Counted from the stretch's first letter, positions 18,041 to 29,520 are shown. The stretch: DNA of 64,000 nucleotides from Nymphaea colorata (GCF_008831285.2 NC_045143.1:13787151-13851150); one strand, 5' to 3'. Numbers and translations: made by a program. The notes: generated by a model not told the origin, from the letters alone.

Positions 18041-18560
18041 TTATATAGTTGTATTCACCACTTCAACACCAAGAATGTGATGGAGATACGCAAGATCTGT
18101 CATGGGAAATTCACTAATAAGTTCATTCACAAGCTCTTGAACAAAAGATGAGCAGCTTCTGGTTAAGATAATGTCAATCAACATAGGAAGGCAACATAAT
18201 AATGTCATTTGCGTAGCGACAAATAAATAAAGATCAATATGAAACACTTCAATAAAATCCCTTGGACAGCAAGAATTTACCAAATTGATCAGACCAGGCT
18301 CCAGGAGCTTGCCAAAGTCCATTCAATGCACAGTGAAGTTTGCAAAAATGTGTTGAGGGATTGATTGAATTAATGAAGCCTTATGGTTGGTCTATGAAAA
18401 CCATTTCATCTACGTTGCTATGGGGAAATGCAATTTTGAACATCGAGCTGCCGATATATCCCAACTATTAGTTAAAGGGATGGTTAAAACAATTCGAATG
18501 GCAGCAGGCTTAACCATTTTCTTCATGGCAACGTGACGTTAAATCAGCTTACAACTTAGT
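18041..18560 (-). pseudogene. Ty1-copia reverse-transcriptase fragment
   Basis: On the minus strand, three broken reading frames read through a copia reverse transcriptase. An early segment has KPAAIRIVLTI and NSWDI. A middle segment has frame-shifted words near the YGLKQAPRAWF position (LWQAPGAW). The end, in an open frame at 18041-18322, contains SSFVQELVNELISEF and a LGVEVV motif. The usual YVDD catalytic box is damaged; LIDIILT stands where YVDDIIL is expected. No LTR, gag or integrase was recognised next to it, so this is an isolated fragment. Confidence 0.75.
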
Positions 18561-19130
18561 TTGTGCCTTCCATATAACAGAATTGTCAATATCCTTCCTA
18601 CGGACTTGTCATTGAAGTTCTATTGATTCTCTTCAAAACATATTGGGATAGACAACAACCTCGGTTTTTTTTTTTTCCTTTGTGTGTGTGTGTGTGTGTG
18701 TGGGGCTAATATATCTTATTCGGATCAGATACCTAATGGAACTGTTCCGAAAAAATCGGATATGAAAAAAAATTAATATCTGATTAAGAAATTGGGCTGA
18801 GATAGAATTCAAGATAGAATTCGGATATACATAAATATTCAATCAGATTCTAATAATTAGAATCAGATTTATTTTTAAACAAATATCTTATATTTAATGC
18901 TCTACATTTTGAAAATCGAAAAATTCAGCTCAAAATTTGGATTTGAATTCGGGCATGAATATAAAATTTGCATTCAGATGGGATTCAGATTATGAAATTG
19001 AATTTCAGATTCCAATCTGGATTTGGATATGACTTTTGTTTATTCATATTACATTCTAAAATATGTCAATATCTAAAAAAGCAAATACGATTAAGGGTAT
19101 ATCTGATTCGAGTCTGATCTGTTGACAACC
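18561..19130. other. AT-rich intergenic DNA
   Basis: A (GT)n run lies at about 18681-18701. After it come repeated tcggat/cagatt words. No gene recognised. Confidence 0.5.
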
Positions 19131-20400
19131 GTAGTAGGGGTAGCCGATCAAGGAAGGTGTTGGAAAGATATGGAGAGATCCAATCCAGTTGGCTTGATAG
19201 ATTGCAAAGGAAATCAGGGGTTGATAAGATGTTGAGAGATCCAATCCATCTGGCTCAACTGGTTGCAAAGAAGATTAGTCATTGATTGTTTTGCCTAAAA
19301 AACATGCATTAATTAAGGAAGGTGGTAGATACTCCCAACAAAAGAAAGAGGCAAGTCAACCGGGTGACTTTGTAGATAATTGGTAAATCTGGTGAAAAAA
19401 TTTCAACAGCTCATGTTAGCATATTTGGCAATGACCGTCATGGAAATATCAGAACCTTACCTAAAATAAAAGAGAGATAATTGAGCTATTACTCCACTAT
19501 ATAACAAGAAGCATTCCACCATGGTTTCATGTAGTAGAAAGACCTTTCTCATGACTGTAGGTGATTCAATCCATAGAACCACGTTAATTTGTCTATCTTC
19601 CTTCTTTGAGCCCTTCCTTTGTCCTTTGCATCCCATCAAGATTCATCATTTGCAATAGGTTTTTCACCCCCTGTTTTTCCTTGTCCTCAATTGATAGAAT
19701 GGTCTAAAAGGGTCGCATAAAACACCCAAATTTCTCTAGATCATTGTGCTCCCGCCATTAGTGTTGTAGTTTTGTTTTTTCAATTTCTAGAGCTCTTTTC
19801 TTGTTTAATTCACTTCTTCTTGGATCTCAAAGGCAAACTAAACAAATGCCTCCTAAAAGAATTGGATATCCATTGTCTTTTTGGCTGAGTTGACAAGGCT
19901 AACCAAGAATTTTGTTGTGCCATGCCGCAACCATGCCTAAGATCCGGTCTCAGATCTAAAATCTGAGGTAAACAAACATGGCCTACATGATAATAGTTCA
20001 TGATAGATTCACTCCAAATCTATGTATTTAGCTATGAATTTCATTTATAGGAATTGCATCATGCTAGTTAGAATCAACTTCCATACTAATGGTAAGTAAA
20101 GTTGAACAGATGCTTTAGAAACTAAAATTTTCCGTACAAACTTAATTTCTTTAATCGCCAGGTGGTAGGAGAAGTAAGTAAGGATGCTTGTTAGTCGAAC
20201 TTGAGGGAGACAGGGCGGCTGAAGCACGAGTCAGGCATAGGTAGACGAGCTTGAGCTCAGCTCAGCTTCATCAACCGAATAATAGAGCTTCGCATTGGCT
20301 TGGCTAAGCTTCGATTTGATGGGCTCCCGAGAATGAAGGCTGTGTTAGCCTTCGATTTGCCTCCTTTCATCAAAATCTGCTGAAAAGCCAAAATTGGATC
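19131..20400. repeat. Leader section of aquaporin duplication unit 1
   Basis: Non-coding sequence shared with 23625-25515 and 58690-60715. Shared landmarks, in order, are gagagatccaatcca near 19173 and 19228, caacagctcatgttagcatat, gtgattcaatccatagaacca, gaattggatatccattgtctttt and gttagtcgaacttgagggag. This copy is the most diverged of the three. It ends at the 3' side of the minus-strand aquaporin pseudogene. Confidence 0.75.
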
Positions 20401-20477
20401 CAAGACACTGTGTGGGAATCCATCGGACAGGCAAAGAGATGACAAAAAAAATGACAACTGAGGGAGAGAATCATACC

Positions 20478-20945
20478 AGAGATGGCCCCCAAGCACTGCG
20501 TCACCATGTAGAAGACGGCCCTCATCACCTCGATAGCAACAACCCAAACGTCACTGTAGGGCTTATGTGCCCACCTATTCAACAACACTGTTAAAGATAG
20601 TGGAGAGTGGAGAGAGAGAAGACAGAGAGAGAGAGAGAGGGTTGTTATACTAGAAATGCCGGCTATGCAGTAGACAAGGGCGAAGATCATACCACTGAAG
20701 GCCCAAAAGATGCTCTGGATGTTGGCGGTGACAAACAGACTCAAGGACCTTTTAACCCCAATAACGATGAGGATGGTTATGTAGAGGAAGAAGAAGGAGG
20801 ATATGAACCGAAAGGACCATGACTTGAGCTTGCCGGGCTCAAACAGGAGCATCGTTGGTGGCTCATTGTATTCTTTCTCCTAGCATTGCCTCCCTGTTTC
20901 GATTGTTTGCCTCTCCAAAAACTTGTTGACACTTAATCTAAGGCA
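20478..20945 (-). pseudogene. PIP1 (pseudogene): PIP1 aquaporin pseudogene P1
   Basis: Minus strand. The exon-1 remnant (20651 to about 20945) shows the PIP N-terminal region: [11 protein letters not shown], then LFEPGKLKSWSF, the first membrane helix ITILIVIGVKRS and a helix ending MIFALVYCIAGIS. An intron with GTATAAC donor follows, carrying a CT-rich tract. Exon 2 starts at 20574 after AG and reads GGHISPTVTFGLLL, where the first NPA box of aquaporins has become SPT. It then frame-shifts into FYMVTQCLGAIS. The start codon is gone, in-frame stops occur, and exons 3-4 with the second NPA box are absent. A functional PIP would be a six-helix water channel of the plasma membrane; this copy cannot be one. 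Confidence 0.85.
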
Positions 20946-21230
20946 GCCGATCGAAACGGTGGTGCAAAGCAAGGACTACAAGGACCCGCTGCTGGCACTC
21001 ACGTGCGAGCCTGGCATGCTCAAGTCATGGTCCTTCTGGTTCATGTCCACCTTCCTCTTCCCCTACATCACCATCCTCACGATCATTCATGGGAGTCAAA
21101 ATGTCTCCTAGTTTGTGCGGCACGACAAGCATCCAGGGCATCACTTGGCCCTCAGTGGTATATGACCTTCGACCTGGTCTACCTGTACCACTGGCATCTT
21201 TGGTATAGCAATCTTCTCCCTCTCTACCTC

Positions 21231-21271
<41 letters not shown>

Positions 21272-21441
21272 CCCCCACCCCACCCCACTCCCTCTCCGTC
21301 TCTAATGGTTGCAGTGAAAAGGCATGCACATAAACCCTGTTGTGATGTTTGGGCTGCTGTTCGCAAGGAAGTTGTTGAAGATGAGGGTCATCCTCATCTA
21401 TTTTTGCAGCATTTGTCCTTGGGCATTGGCGTTACGTTTCT
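20941..21441 (+). pseudogene. PIP1 (pseudogene): PIP1 aquaporin pseudogene P2
   Basis: Plus strand, divergent from P1 and touching it at the N-terminal end. The exon-1 remnant (20941-21202) reads [16 protein letters not shown] and then [22 protein letters not shown] and a stop after HGSQNVS. Later residues recall the TFDLVY and CTAGI region. The intron (21203-21321) has a GTATAGC donor and contains a pure (CT)n microsatellite at about 21234-21267. Exon 2 (21322-21441) reads MHINPVVMFGLLFARK: the first NPA box is NPV. The frame then diverges and stops. The start codon and everything after exon 2 are missing. Confidence 0.85.
21234..21267. repeat. (CT)n microsatellite in pseudogene intron
   Basis: About 17 uninterrupted CT units inside intron 1 of the aquaporin pseudogene P2. 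CT tracts of different length occupy the same intron in the other copies. Confidence 0.93.
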
Positions 21442-23270
21442 GATCAAGATTCGAACTGATCATATCGATTCTATTGTTTATTAATGCCAAATATTGAAGA
21501 GTGCGATCGATGATTATGTCAGTTTAGGGCTACACCATCATCCTGAAGAAGCACACAACATCACAAAACGTGAATGTTGAGAAAACAGGCCAGAATTTGG
21601 AGAAATCACGTCATAATTTCTTCTTCTTCTTTTTTTTTTTGGGTCAAAATTTGGTATTTTCATGTTAGTGTTGAAAATTGAATCATACAAGTTTACTTTG
21701 AGATCTAGCTCGTTTAACTTGAACTTAAAAAACAAAAGAAAAATGCGATATAACAAAGCTATAGCCCATTGATTTTTGTATTTGACCTCACCAGTCACCA
21801 TCAAATTAAATAGGTAAATTAGACAGATTAGTTAAAAACTTTTACAGTAGTAATTATGCAATGACAAGTGGTCAATCTCTACAGAAAAAACAACATTTTC
21901 TGTTTAGATGCCCATAAATTAAACGAATGAAACCATATTGTTGGCAAAACATTCATTTGTAGGAAATTATTGTATGTCAGGTAATGACGTGGCACCAAAG
22001 CCGCTGCTGTTGTATATATTTTTTGGTTTAATAATAACACTATTCCACATTTTTAACGATGGGTCAGCCGTAGAGTGCAGCAAGCTGCCGATACTTCCAT
22101 TGAAGTTTCGATTGAAGTTTTTGTCGCAGTTGCCAATTCTGCTTTTATTTGATATGAAATGGTTACTTATCACAAGATTATGGTTACTTTTGAATAAGGT
22201 TTTTGCCAGAATGTTGTAATTTTGCTTTCTTTGAAAAGAGATGAAATAGTTATTTATTGCAATATTATGGTTAGTGATCTTCTTCCTAGTTGTAGATGTA
22301 GTGAAGGAGGTACCGAAGTGCTTTTGGTGGTTATAGTGTTTGTATGTCCGTTCAAGATCTAAGAGGACAAAGGAAGGGACATGAAATGCGAGAGTTGTTC
22401 AGTCTTGTCTTGTCCATTGTGAAGCTCTTGCTCTTTCTTTTGATGGATCCATTACCCAAAAAAATGCCAAGTCTTTAGTAATATAAAAAAACGTCACTAA
22501 AAGCTTTATTTGTGCCTTTTCTAGTGTGAAAGAAAACGTCAATGTAAAGCATGTCACTAATACTAATTTCACTATTGTTTTTAATCGTCTTAGTAAAAGT
22601 TTGCACATCAATTACACTGAAAGAAATGGCATTGGAGGCTAAAATTCTCACAAAATTAAAGAAAAGAAAAAGTATTGCTGCTACTACTAAAGATTTGTTT
22701 CTACTGACTCGAATCACGATAGTGAAGGTGATGAACTGCAAACATTATAGCGGTGGAAGCAAAACTTTCCACAACATTAAAGCAAAAAGTCTTACTAAAT
22801 ATTTTAAAGCTCTACTAAACATTTTTTTTTACTGACCTGAGTCACGGTACTAGAGATAACTGCAAACACTATACTGGTGATGTATCTCCATTATAAATGT
22901 AGCAGGTCTACACCATTTCCTTTTCAGCCGCTATATCCTCAAGATTTTGGTGGCCCTTGTTGTCTCTATCTTGCGGATTATTTAACAAAACAAAGCCAAA
23001 TTTTTAAAATGTTATCTATCAAAACCTATAAACTTGAAATTTATGAAACATAGAAGTATAAAACTTTTAAAAAACTAAACTGATAAAATTAATTAAAAGA
23101 TGAAGTGTAAATATAGATGTGAACACCAAACTTATTGTTTATAAGCTTTAAATTTTAACATACAAAATATTAAACTTTTAAAGAACTAAGTTAATAAAAA
23201 GAAAATGCAAATGTAAAAATGATCACCAAACTTGCTCATCTTATTGGATTGCAAAAACATTAGTGAAGTG

Positions 23271-23331
<61 letters not shown>

Positions 23332-23463
23332 AGTTGGGAGAGAGAGATGTGTGTAAGTAACCTAGGGTAGTAAAACGTTGTAGGAAAAGAAGGAAGGAAG
23401 GAAGACAAGGTGGGGAAAGGGAGATAGTGCTTTTCTTTTTAAACACAATAGATGACCTTTAAA
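21442..23463. repeat. Tail section of duplication unit 1, copy A
   Basis: Non-coding sequence collinear with 56531-58499. Shared landmarks include tgttgagaaaacag, aaattattgtatgtcaggtaatgacgtgg, gtagatgtagtgaagga, agtctttagtaata and agcaggtc. It contains a 49-base (GA)n tract at 23274-23322. No ORF shows a recognisable domain. Confidence 0.75.
23274..23322. repeat. (GA)n microsatellite
   Basis: Uninterrupted GA units in the tail of the duplicated block. The corresponding place in copy B (about 58350-58383) has a shorter, interrupted tract. Confidence 0.95.
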
Positions 23464-23621
23464 GGGTGTTTGGCAGCAAGAACATTTTGGAAATGTTTCA
23501 TGAATTTGTCACAAATATTGAGGCAGATTCTTGAAATACTAAAACAAGTGTTATATGATTGTATTCAACCTTTACGTCAGATTTATGAAACACAAAATGT
23601 TTCTGCTGCCGAATGACTCCT
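23464..23621. mobile_element. Small TIR element (MITE), copy A
   Basis: The left end reads GGTGTTTGGCAGCAAGAACA and the reverse complement of the right end reads GGAGTCATTCGGCAGCAGAA, continuing in both cases to CATTTTG. The interior has no coding potential. Flanking TAA/TAG suggests a 3-bp target duplication as in PIF/Harbinger, but this is weak. A homologous element lies at 58500-58693. Confidence 0.5.
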
Positions 23622-23624
23622 TAG

Positions 23625-25515
23625 TGACACGAAGGGATATCAAGAAGTCCAATGCAGGTAGCTTAATAGATTGCAAAGGACATCAGAGGGTGAAAATATA
23701 TTGAGAGATCCAATCCAACTGGCTGAACCAATTGCAAAGGAGACTCCACAATCAATTGTATTGCCTAAAAAACATGTGTTAATTCTAACTGGCTGAACCA
23801 ATTGCAATGGAGACCATGAGTCAATCGGATTAACTAAAAAACATGTGTTAATTAAGGAAGGTGGTAAAGGGAGGGGGGAAGGGGGAGGGAGGTTGGAAAG
23901 ATATTGAGAGATCCAATCCAACTGGCTCAAAATCATATGGTGAAATGTAGGAACCAGACTCTCTCACACTCTCTTGATGCACCAAGAGAATAAAAACCAG
24001 AAGAAGAGAAACACAAAAAGCACGTAAGGACTTTACATGGTTCAGAGACAACGTTCTCCTCCATGGCCACCACAAAGAGCATTTATGATAGAATATAGAA
24101 TACATGCAAAACCACAAAGCTATCAAGTATGGATCAGGCTCTACACTCAAACAGAAAAGATATTGAGAAATCCAATCTAGTTGGCTCAAACAATCGCAAA
24201 GGAGATTACTCAGTTGATTGTGTAATGTGGTGAAAAAATCTCAACAGCTCATGTTAGCATATGCGGCACTGACCATCATGGAAATATTGCAACCTTACCT
24301 AAAATAAAAGGGAGAATGGGGCTATTGCTCCATTATATAACAAAGAAGATTTTCACCATGGTTTGATATAGTGGAAAAACCTTTCTCATGCATGTAGGTG
24401 ATTCAATCCATAGAACCAAGTAAATTTGCCTTTCTTCCCTTTTTGGGCACAATTTTTTTTTTTGCATCCTTTGCAATTCATCTTCATCATCTACTTTACC
24501 TTCTCAAATGATATGATGGATCTAAAAGATGGCACAAAACACGCAAATTTCTCCATATCTTGATCATGATTGTGCTCCCGCCATTAGGTGTCTTTGTTTG
24601 TGAGGGATGTGAGGCAAGGGATAGTTTTTTTAGTTCTTTTTTTACAATTTCTAGGATTTTTTTCTTGTTCAATTCACTTTTTTTTCTTAGTAACTTTCCT
24701 TGATGATCTCATATCACCTTGAATCTCAAATTAGAAATGAACAAATGCTTCCAAAAGGATTGGACATCCGTGGTCTTTTGACTGAGTTCACGTTGCTAAC
24801 CATGGATTTGTGTTGTGCCAATGCCCCTATTGCACCTGATTTTTTTAGTAGGTCCACAGGAGAGTGTTAGAGCCTACAACTCCTAAGGGTTAGTTGTGGT
24901 CATTGTGGGATTCTAAACTTTTGATGCATGGCAATAGTTTATGATAGATTCACCGGAAAGCTATGTATTGAGCTATGAATTTCATTCATAGGAATTGTAT
25001 CATGCTAGTTGGAATCATCTTCTATGCTTTAGAAATTTATAATTTTCAAAATGGAAAACGTAATTTATCAGCTGTTAATAAGTAGGGATGCAAGTTAGTC
25101 GAGCTTGAGGGAGCTTGGGCTGCTAGTCCACGAGACAGGCAATGAGCTCAGCAAACTTCCTCAACCCAGGAATAGAGCTTGGGATTGGCTTGGCTAAGTT
25201 TCAGCTGAGTGTTGAACACTACTAGAAATGCAAAAAGGGTTTCAGTTTGTGGAAGCTTCATGGTTCTTTTTATTGATGATGAAAACACTGAAACATCCAA
25301 TTTTCACTTTAGATATCACCTTGCCATCAGTTGGAAGAGAGAAGCAGCTTGATGATTCAGTAATCGAGAAGCAAGATGAAGATGGCCACAGCCCGCATGC
25401 TACCACACGTCTCCCTCTTCAGCATGTTCATGTCCTTCCCTTCCAAGTTTTGGTTTCTAATTGATCCTATCACTACCTGATGCCTTCCACTTTGTTCCTA
25501 ACCTAAAAGCCAATC
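23625..25515. repeat. Leader section of duplication unit 2, copy A
   Basis: Collinear with 58690-60715, and more distantly with 19131-20400. The first part contains imperfect tandem copies of agatccaatccaactggct and aaaaaacatgtgttaatt. Around 24000-24150 lies a stretch of short ORFs without a known domain. The end carries gttagtcgagcttgagggagc and a CACTACTAGAAA word at 25209. No gene recognised. Confidence 0.75.
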
Positions 25516-25519
25516 GTTC

Positions 25520-26100
25520 CCCATTGTGAAACCTCCAGATGAGTCAACCACCTTCTGTCTCATACAGACTCTTCTCCTAGCCCTTGATGATGTGTTTGCC
25601 GCATATAGACCCAAGCCACTACATCACCATGTAGAAGATGGCCCTCGCCAGCAACAGCCCAAACATCACCATAGGGCTTATGTCCCCACCTATTCAATGC
25701 CACCATTGAAGATAGGGAGAAGGGTATGGAGAGACGGAAGAAAGAAAAAGAGAGAGAGAGGGTTGCTATACCAGAAATGCAGTGATGCAGTTGACGAGGA
25801 TGAAGATCATGCCACCGAAGGTCCAACTGATGCTCTGGATATCGGCGGTGCCAAACAGACTAGGGGACCTTTTAACCCCCATGACGGCGAGGATGGTTAT
25901 GCAGAGGAAGAGGAAGGTGACCATGAACTCGGTGATCCCAGCCCTTCAAGAACCAAGACTTGAGCTCCCCGCCCTTAAAAAGGGGCACTAAGTGGCGGCC
26001 CCTTGTAGTCCTTTTCCTATCTTTGCAATGCTGATTTGATTGGTTGCTTCTCCAAGAAGTTGTTTGCACTGAACCTAATATCTTCTTCCTTCCCCTCCAT
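25520..26100 (-). pseudogene. PIP1 (pseudogene): PIP1 aquaporin pseudogene P3
   Basis: Minus strand. The start codon at 26100 is kept and the N-terminus MEGKEEDIRFSANNFLEKQP closely follows the conserved PIP1 start. A TAG stop follows after about 26 codons, then GGELKSWF and frame-shifted first-helix words. Exon 1 ends at 25771 with a GTATAGC donor; the intron contains a GA/CT-rich tract. Exon 2 begins at 25689 with GGDISPMVMFGLLLARAIFY: the first NPA box is SPM. It continues with in-frame stops into words matching the PIP segment KSLYETEGG near 25520-25570. Its partner P4 starts in the opposite direction; before the retrotransposon inserted they were about 1.1 kb apart. Confidence 0.85.
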
Positions 26101-26509
26101 TTTTTATCATCGTTCATCACAGGCACTCTCCCTCTTTCTCTTTATTTGTCTCTTCTCTCTTATTCTTCACTATGTTGCTTTCCTTGTTAGCGATAGTGCA
26201 CATGGCCGGTAGTGAACTCTCCCGAAGTGTCTCCACCCACTGAAAGTTTAACTTGTGGTCGTTTTTGTCAACCCAATGACTTTTTATGTTGACTAAATTC
26301 TCTTAATTTCCTCACACGGAAAATTTGTCTTTTCATCTCGAGTTGGTAGCTTCAGTTAAAAAATCAGCAAAAGAAGACATATTCTATCATGTTTTCTCAT
26401 ATTTAATACCTTCCTTGTTATGTAAGAACCAGAAAACATTGCTGCTTTTGTTCAAAAGGACAAAAAGATATTAGTACTTTAAATTCAAACAAATATGCAA
26501 AGCAATATT

Positions 26510-26754
26510 GCCCATATTGTTATTTTTTTTCTTTTACAAGGATATTATTCATATCAACCAATTCTTCTCCAATAGTAAACCTTGTCCAGCCTGTGAATTC
26601 ATGTTCTCTCCATCTCCAAGAAATAATCTTCACATGTATGAAAATAAGAAAATGATGGAGAGGGCATGAATTCAAAGGCTGGACAAGGTTTACTACTGAA
26701 GTGGAGTTGGTTGATATTGAAAATAACCTTATGAAAGGAAAATATAATATGGGC
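26510..26754. mobile_element. 245-bp foldback element, copy A
   Basis: The sequence from gcccatatt (26510) to aatatgggc (26754) is a long imperfect inverted repeat. The left arm has tatcaaccaattcttctcc, then agtaaaccttgtccagcc. The right arm has the complements ggctggacaaggtttact and ggagttggttgatattg. The arms run over about 100 bases each around a short loop. It would fold into a hairpin and encodes nothing. The homologous element at 61699-61943 has exactly the same length. No clear target duplication, so the superfamily is undecided. Confidence 0.75.
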
Positions 26755-26756
26755 AT

Positions 26757-27216
26757 TGTTGGGATTTCTCCCTCATGCAAAACGATATGCCCTAAATAGG
26801 ATATGCTCATGCTAAATCATTGAATTAAACAAAATCTTAAACTGAAGTAGAAGCGTACCTGAATCTATCTGAACTGGTGCACGGGAAGATCACAGTAGGG
26901 TCTTCCAGGGTACGTGCAGTGCGCGTGAAGTCTCTCTTAGATGGGGAAGAGGAAACCCTAGAAACCAATGTCTCAGGCAAAATATACGCACGACCCCATG
27001 GACCACTACCATTTTATATTAAGGGCAATTACGGATTCAACCCATCAAAGAGTCCATAATTGCAAACAGGTATCTATACATTTCAAAATTACCTCATACC
27101 ATATAAAATGACGTAATATCCCAAAATGCAATCACTTAAGTGGATATTTACCTTAAGACAGCCATAATGTATGAAATTCCTCATAAACATATGCCGGCCC
27201 ACCAAATGATCTTACA
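26757..27216 (-). repeat. 3' LTR of the 6.9-kb copia element
   Basis: 460 bp, beginning TGTTGGGATTTCTCC and ending GATCTTACA on the plus strand. By eye it differs from the other LTR at about 25 positions plus two single-base indels, roughly 5 percent. Confidence 0.95.
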
Positions 27217-27227
27217 ATCTCCCACTT
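27217..27227 (-). promoter_or_regulatory. Polypurine tract of the copia element
   Basis: On the minus strand AAGTGGGAGAT lies directly before the 3' LTR, the expected place and composition of the plus-strand priming site. Confidence 0.75.
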
Positions 27228-27639
27228 GGGTCAAATATGTCTTTACACATTCAGACATGACATAAAACCTTAGGAGCTCATAATTACTACTATCTCATTA
27301 AACGTTATTTTCACCAATCTCGTCCATGACCATATCAACACAGAACCAAAACGGCTTTCGCTATATCAAAATTAGCTAAACCTTCAATGATCACAAATGT
27401 TAACACAACAAATGACATAGATCTCATATGGATGTATAGCATGAGAATTACATGTAATGTGATTACGACATGTCTATTCTCAACTGGTCCAACTTTAAAA
27501 CCTTATGGAGATAAAAAACATAAACATATAAACACAGAATGAAACCAAAGAACTTTAAACTTTATTCTACAGAAAAACTGAATATGTGTCCAAACATAAG
27601 AGCAAACAAAATACAAACTCCCACTAAACCAGCACATCA

Positions 27640-28010
27640 TCCAAGGATAACACCCCCATACGAACAACATGTTCATGAAAGACCTTATGTGTTAAACCCT
27701 TACAATCATAGATGTTGTCCCAATATGCTTTAAAGACACCTGACCATTTTGTATTCTCTCTTTAACAGCCAAAAAACTTAATGTCGATGTGCTTCGACTT
27801 TGACAAAGTGCGGCTGTTATTAGAGTACATGACTGCTGAATTATTGTCACACAATAACCTTAGTGGTCTTTCTACACCATACATAATGCGCAGCCCCGTG
27901 ACAAAATTCTGCAATCATAAAGCATGATTGGATGCCTCGTAACATGCTATGCTACTGTCTTGGCACCCAACAAAGTCAGAATCTGAATACCCAATGATCT
28001 CCTACTGGTC
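27640..28010 (-). pseudogene. Copia RNase H remnant
   Basis: Minus strand. The frame reads EIIGYSDSDFVGCQDS, then jumps directly to SIACYEASNHALWLQNF. The central RNase H segment, usually a SGYIF...SWKS stretch, is missing. The end reads NNSRTLSKSKHIDIKFLAVK and VFHEHVVRMGVLSLDDVLV before a stop. It corresponds to the C-terminal domain of copia Pol, which degrades the RNA strand during reverse transcription. Deleted and frame-shifted, so inactive. Confidence 0.75.
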
Positions 28011-28077
28011 TAACTTCCTGTATGTGAGCAAAAAAAAAAAAAAAACTTTTTGTTCTTTGTAAGTACCTCAATACCCT

Positions 28078-28670
28078 TTAGGTTGCTTTCCAATGATCCA
28101 TACCAGGATCACCTAAGTATCTGCCTAACATTCCAATGATAAATGCAATATCCAGACGAGTACAAACCTGAGCATACATAAGGCTTCCCACAATAGACGA
28201 ATAGGGAATCCTTTCCATTTCCTTAGGTTCGATTTCACTTTTAGGGCACTGTTTGAAACTAAACTTGTCTCCTTTAGCAACTGGAGTATCTCGTAGTTTA
28301 CAATCTTTTATGCCATATCGCTGAAGCACCTTATCAATGTAGGCCTTTTGTGATAATCCAAGAATACCCCGAGAACGATCTCGAAATATTTGGATCCCCA
28401 ATACAAAAGATGCACAACCAAGATCCTTCATGTCAAACTTTGTTGATAAAATTTCTTAGTTTCATGCAATATGCCCACATCATTACTTGCCAGCAATATA
28501 TCATCGACATATAAAACCAAAAAGATAAATTTACGCCCACTAAACTTTTGGTATACACATTCATCAACCATATTAGTTTCAAAACCAAATAAAACTATAA
28601 CTTGATTAAATTTGTAATACCACTGACGGGAAGTTTGCTTTAGCCCATAGATGGATTTCCTCAGTGGCAC
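28078..28670 (-). pseudogene. Copia reverse transcriptase, truncated and frame-shifted
   Basis: Minus strand, two overlapping frames (28428-28670, then 28078-28431). The first contains SIYGLKQTSRQWYYKF and the catalytic box LYVDDILLA. The second has SFVLGIQIFRDRS, YIDKVLQRYGI, a VGSLMYAQVCTRLDIAF segment and the GRYLGDPG connection towards RNase H. The N-terminal two thirds of the reverse transcriptase are missing: the frame passes from EVPLRKS, which normally precedes the reverse transcriptase, straight into SIYGLKQ. The YVDD box is intact but the domain cannot function. Confidence 0.88.
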
Positions 28671-29252
28671 TTCTACTTGATTTTCTTGAGGTTGTTGAGT
28701 TTGTTTTCCAGTAAAGAGATCGACATCATTGCCTTCTTCTGAATATGTTGATGGAACAATGACACGAATGAATACCTAATTATTGCTTACAACATCCGTA
28801 TGAGTGGACTCAGGTCCATCTTCAAAAGTAATGCTTCTAACCTGATCACCTCCCCAAACTCAATATCATCAAAGAAATGGGTATTTTCTGTTTCAAAGAA
28901 AGACTTACTGGATGAATTATAAAACTTATAATCTCTTAATGTTTGTTTGTTTTCCCTTTATACATTCAATGTAAACATTAAAGTCTACAAATTAAGGGAC
29001 TCAAAAATTCTACTCGACATAAGCCTTTCCATTCCCTTTTCAGAGATATGTCCTAAGCGCATATGCCACAACATAGCAGAATTCTCATTAGCTAACTTTC
29101 TTTTAGTACCACTAGACGTAACATGCAATGTTTCATGTATTGAAGCAACCGTATCAAGCAAACAGATGTTACTGCTACTAGACAAAGAACCAGTGGCAAT
29201 CAAATTTGAATGCAGAAACAACTTAAATTTATTTCCTCCAAATGAACAATAA
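28671..29252 (-). pseudogene. Copia pre-integrase and integrase tail, core deleted
   Basis: Minus strand. 28985-29221 holds a GAG-pre-integrase segment with LWHMRLGHISEKGMERLM, the H...H half of the zinc-binding HHCC domain. It is followed directly by YKFYNSSSKSFFETENTHFFDD, a segment normally found after the integrase catalytic core. The DDE catalytic core is therefore absent. Several stops follow up to the truncated reverse transcriptase. The element could not insert itself. Confidence 0.75.
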
Positions 29253-29520
29253 TAACCAAATTTGTCCAGTAAAGAAATAAAAAATCAAATTCTGTCTAAA
29301 AGATGGTACTACATCAGTTTCTGTCAAATTCAAATAACAACCGGTCTTTAACAATAACCAAAAATCTGCTATGGCTTCATCCTTCGCCTTCTTGTCATCG
29401 CCCATATAGATGAATCTTTCAGCATCAATTGGCGTCTGACAGTTTAGGCAGCCCTGTATAGAAACACTCATGTGAGTAGTAGCAACCGAATCTACCCACC
29501 AAGTGTCTTGGTACTGAAAT
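29253..29520 (-). pseudogene. Copia aspartic protease remnant
   Basis: Minus strand. The frame reads DTWWVDSVATTHMSVSIQGC and continues through DAERFIYMGDDKKAKDEAIADF. This is the copia protease, which cleaves the Gag-Pol polyprotein. The catalytic DSG triplet reads DSV here, which should abolish activity. The ORF closes at 29229 after the domain. Confidence 0.75.

Noticed and set aside
20370-20852. 160-codon ORF read as a membrane protein
   Set aside because: It reads through the intron of aquaporin pseudogene P1 and changes frame relative to the real exons.
25208-25230. CACTACTAGAAA as a CACTA transposon end (also CACTACCAGAAA at 60447)
   Set aside because: The two sites are paralogous positions of the duplication. 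No partner terminus or 3-bp duplication was found.
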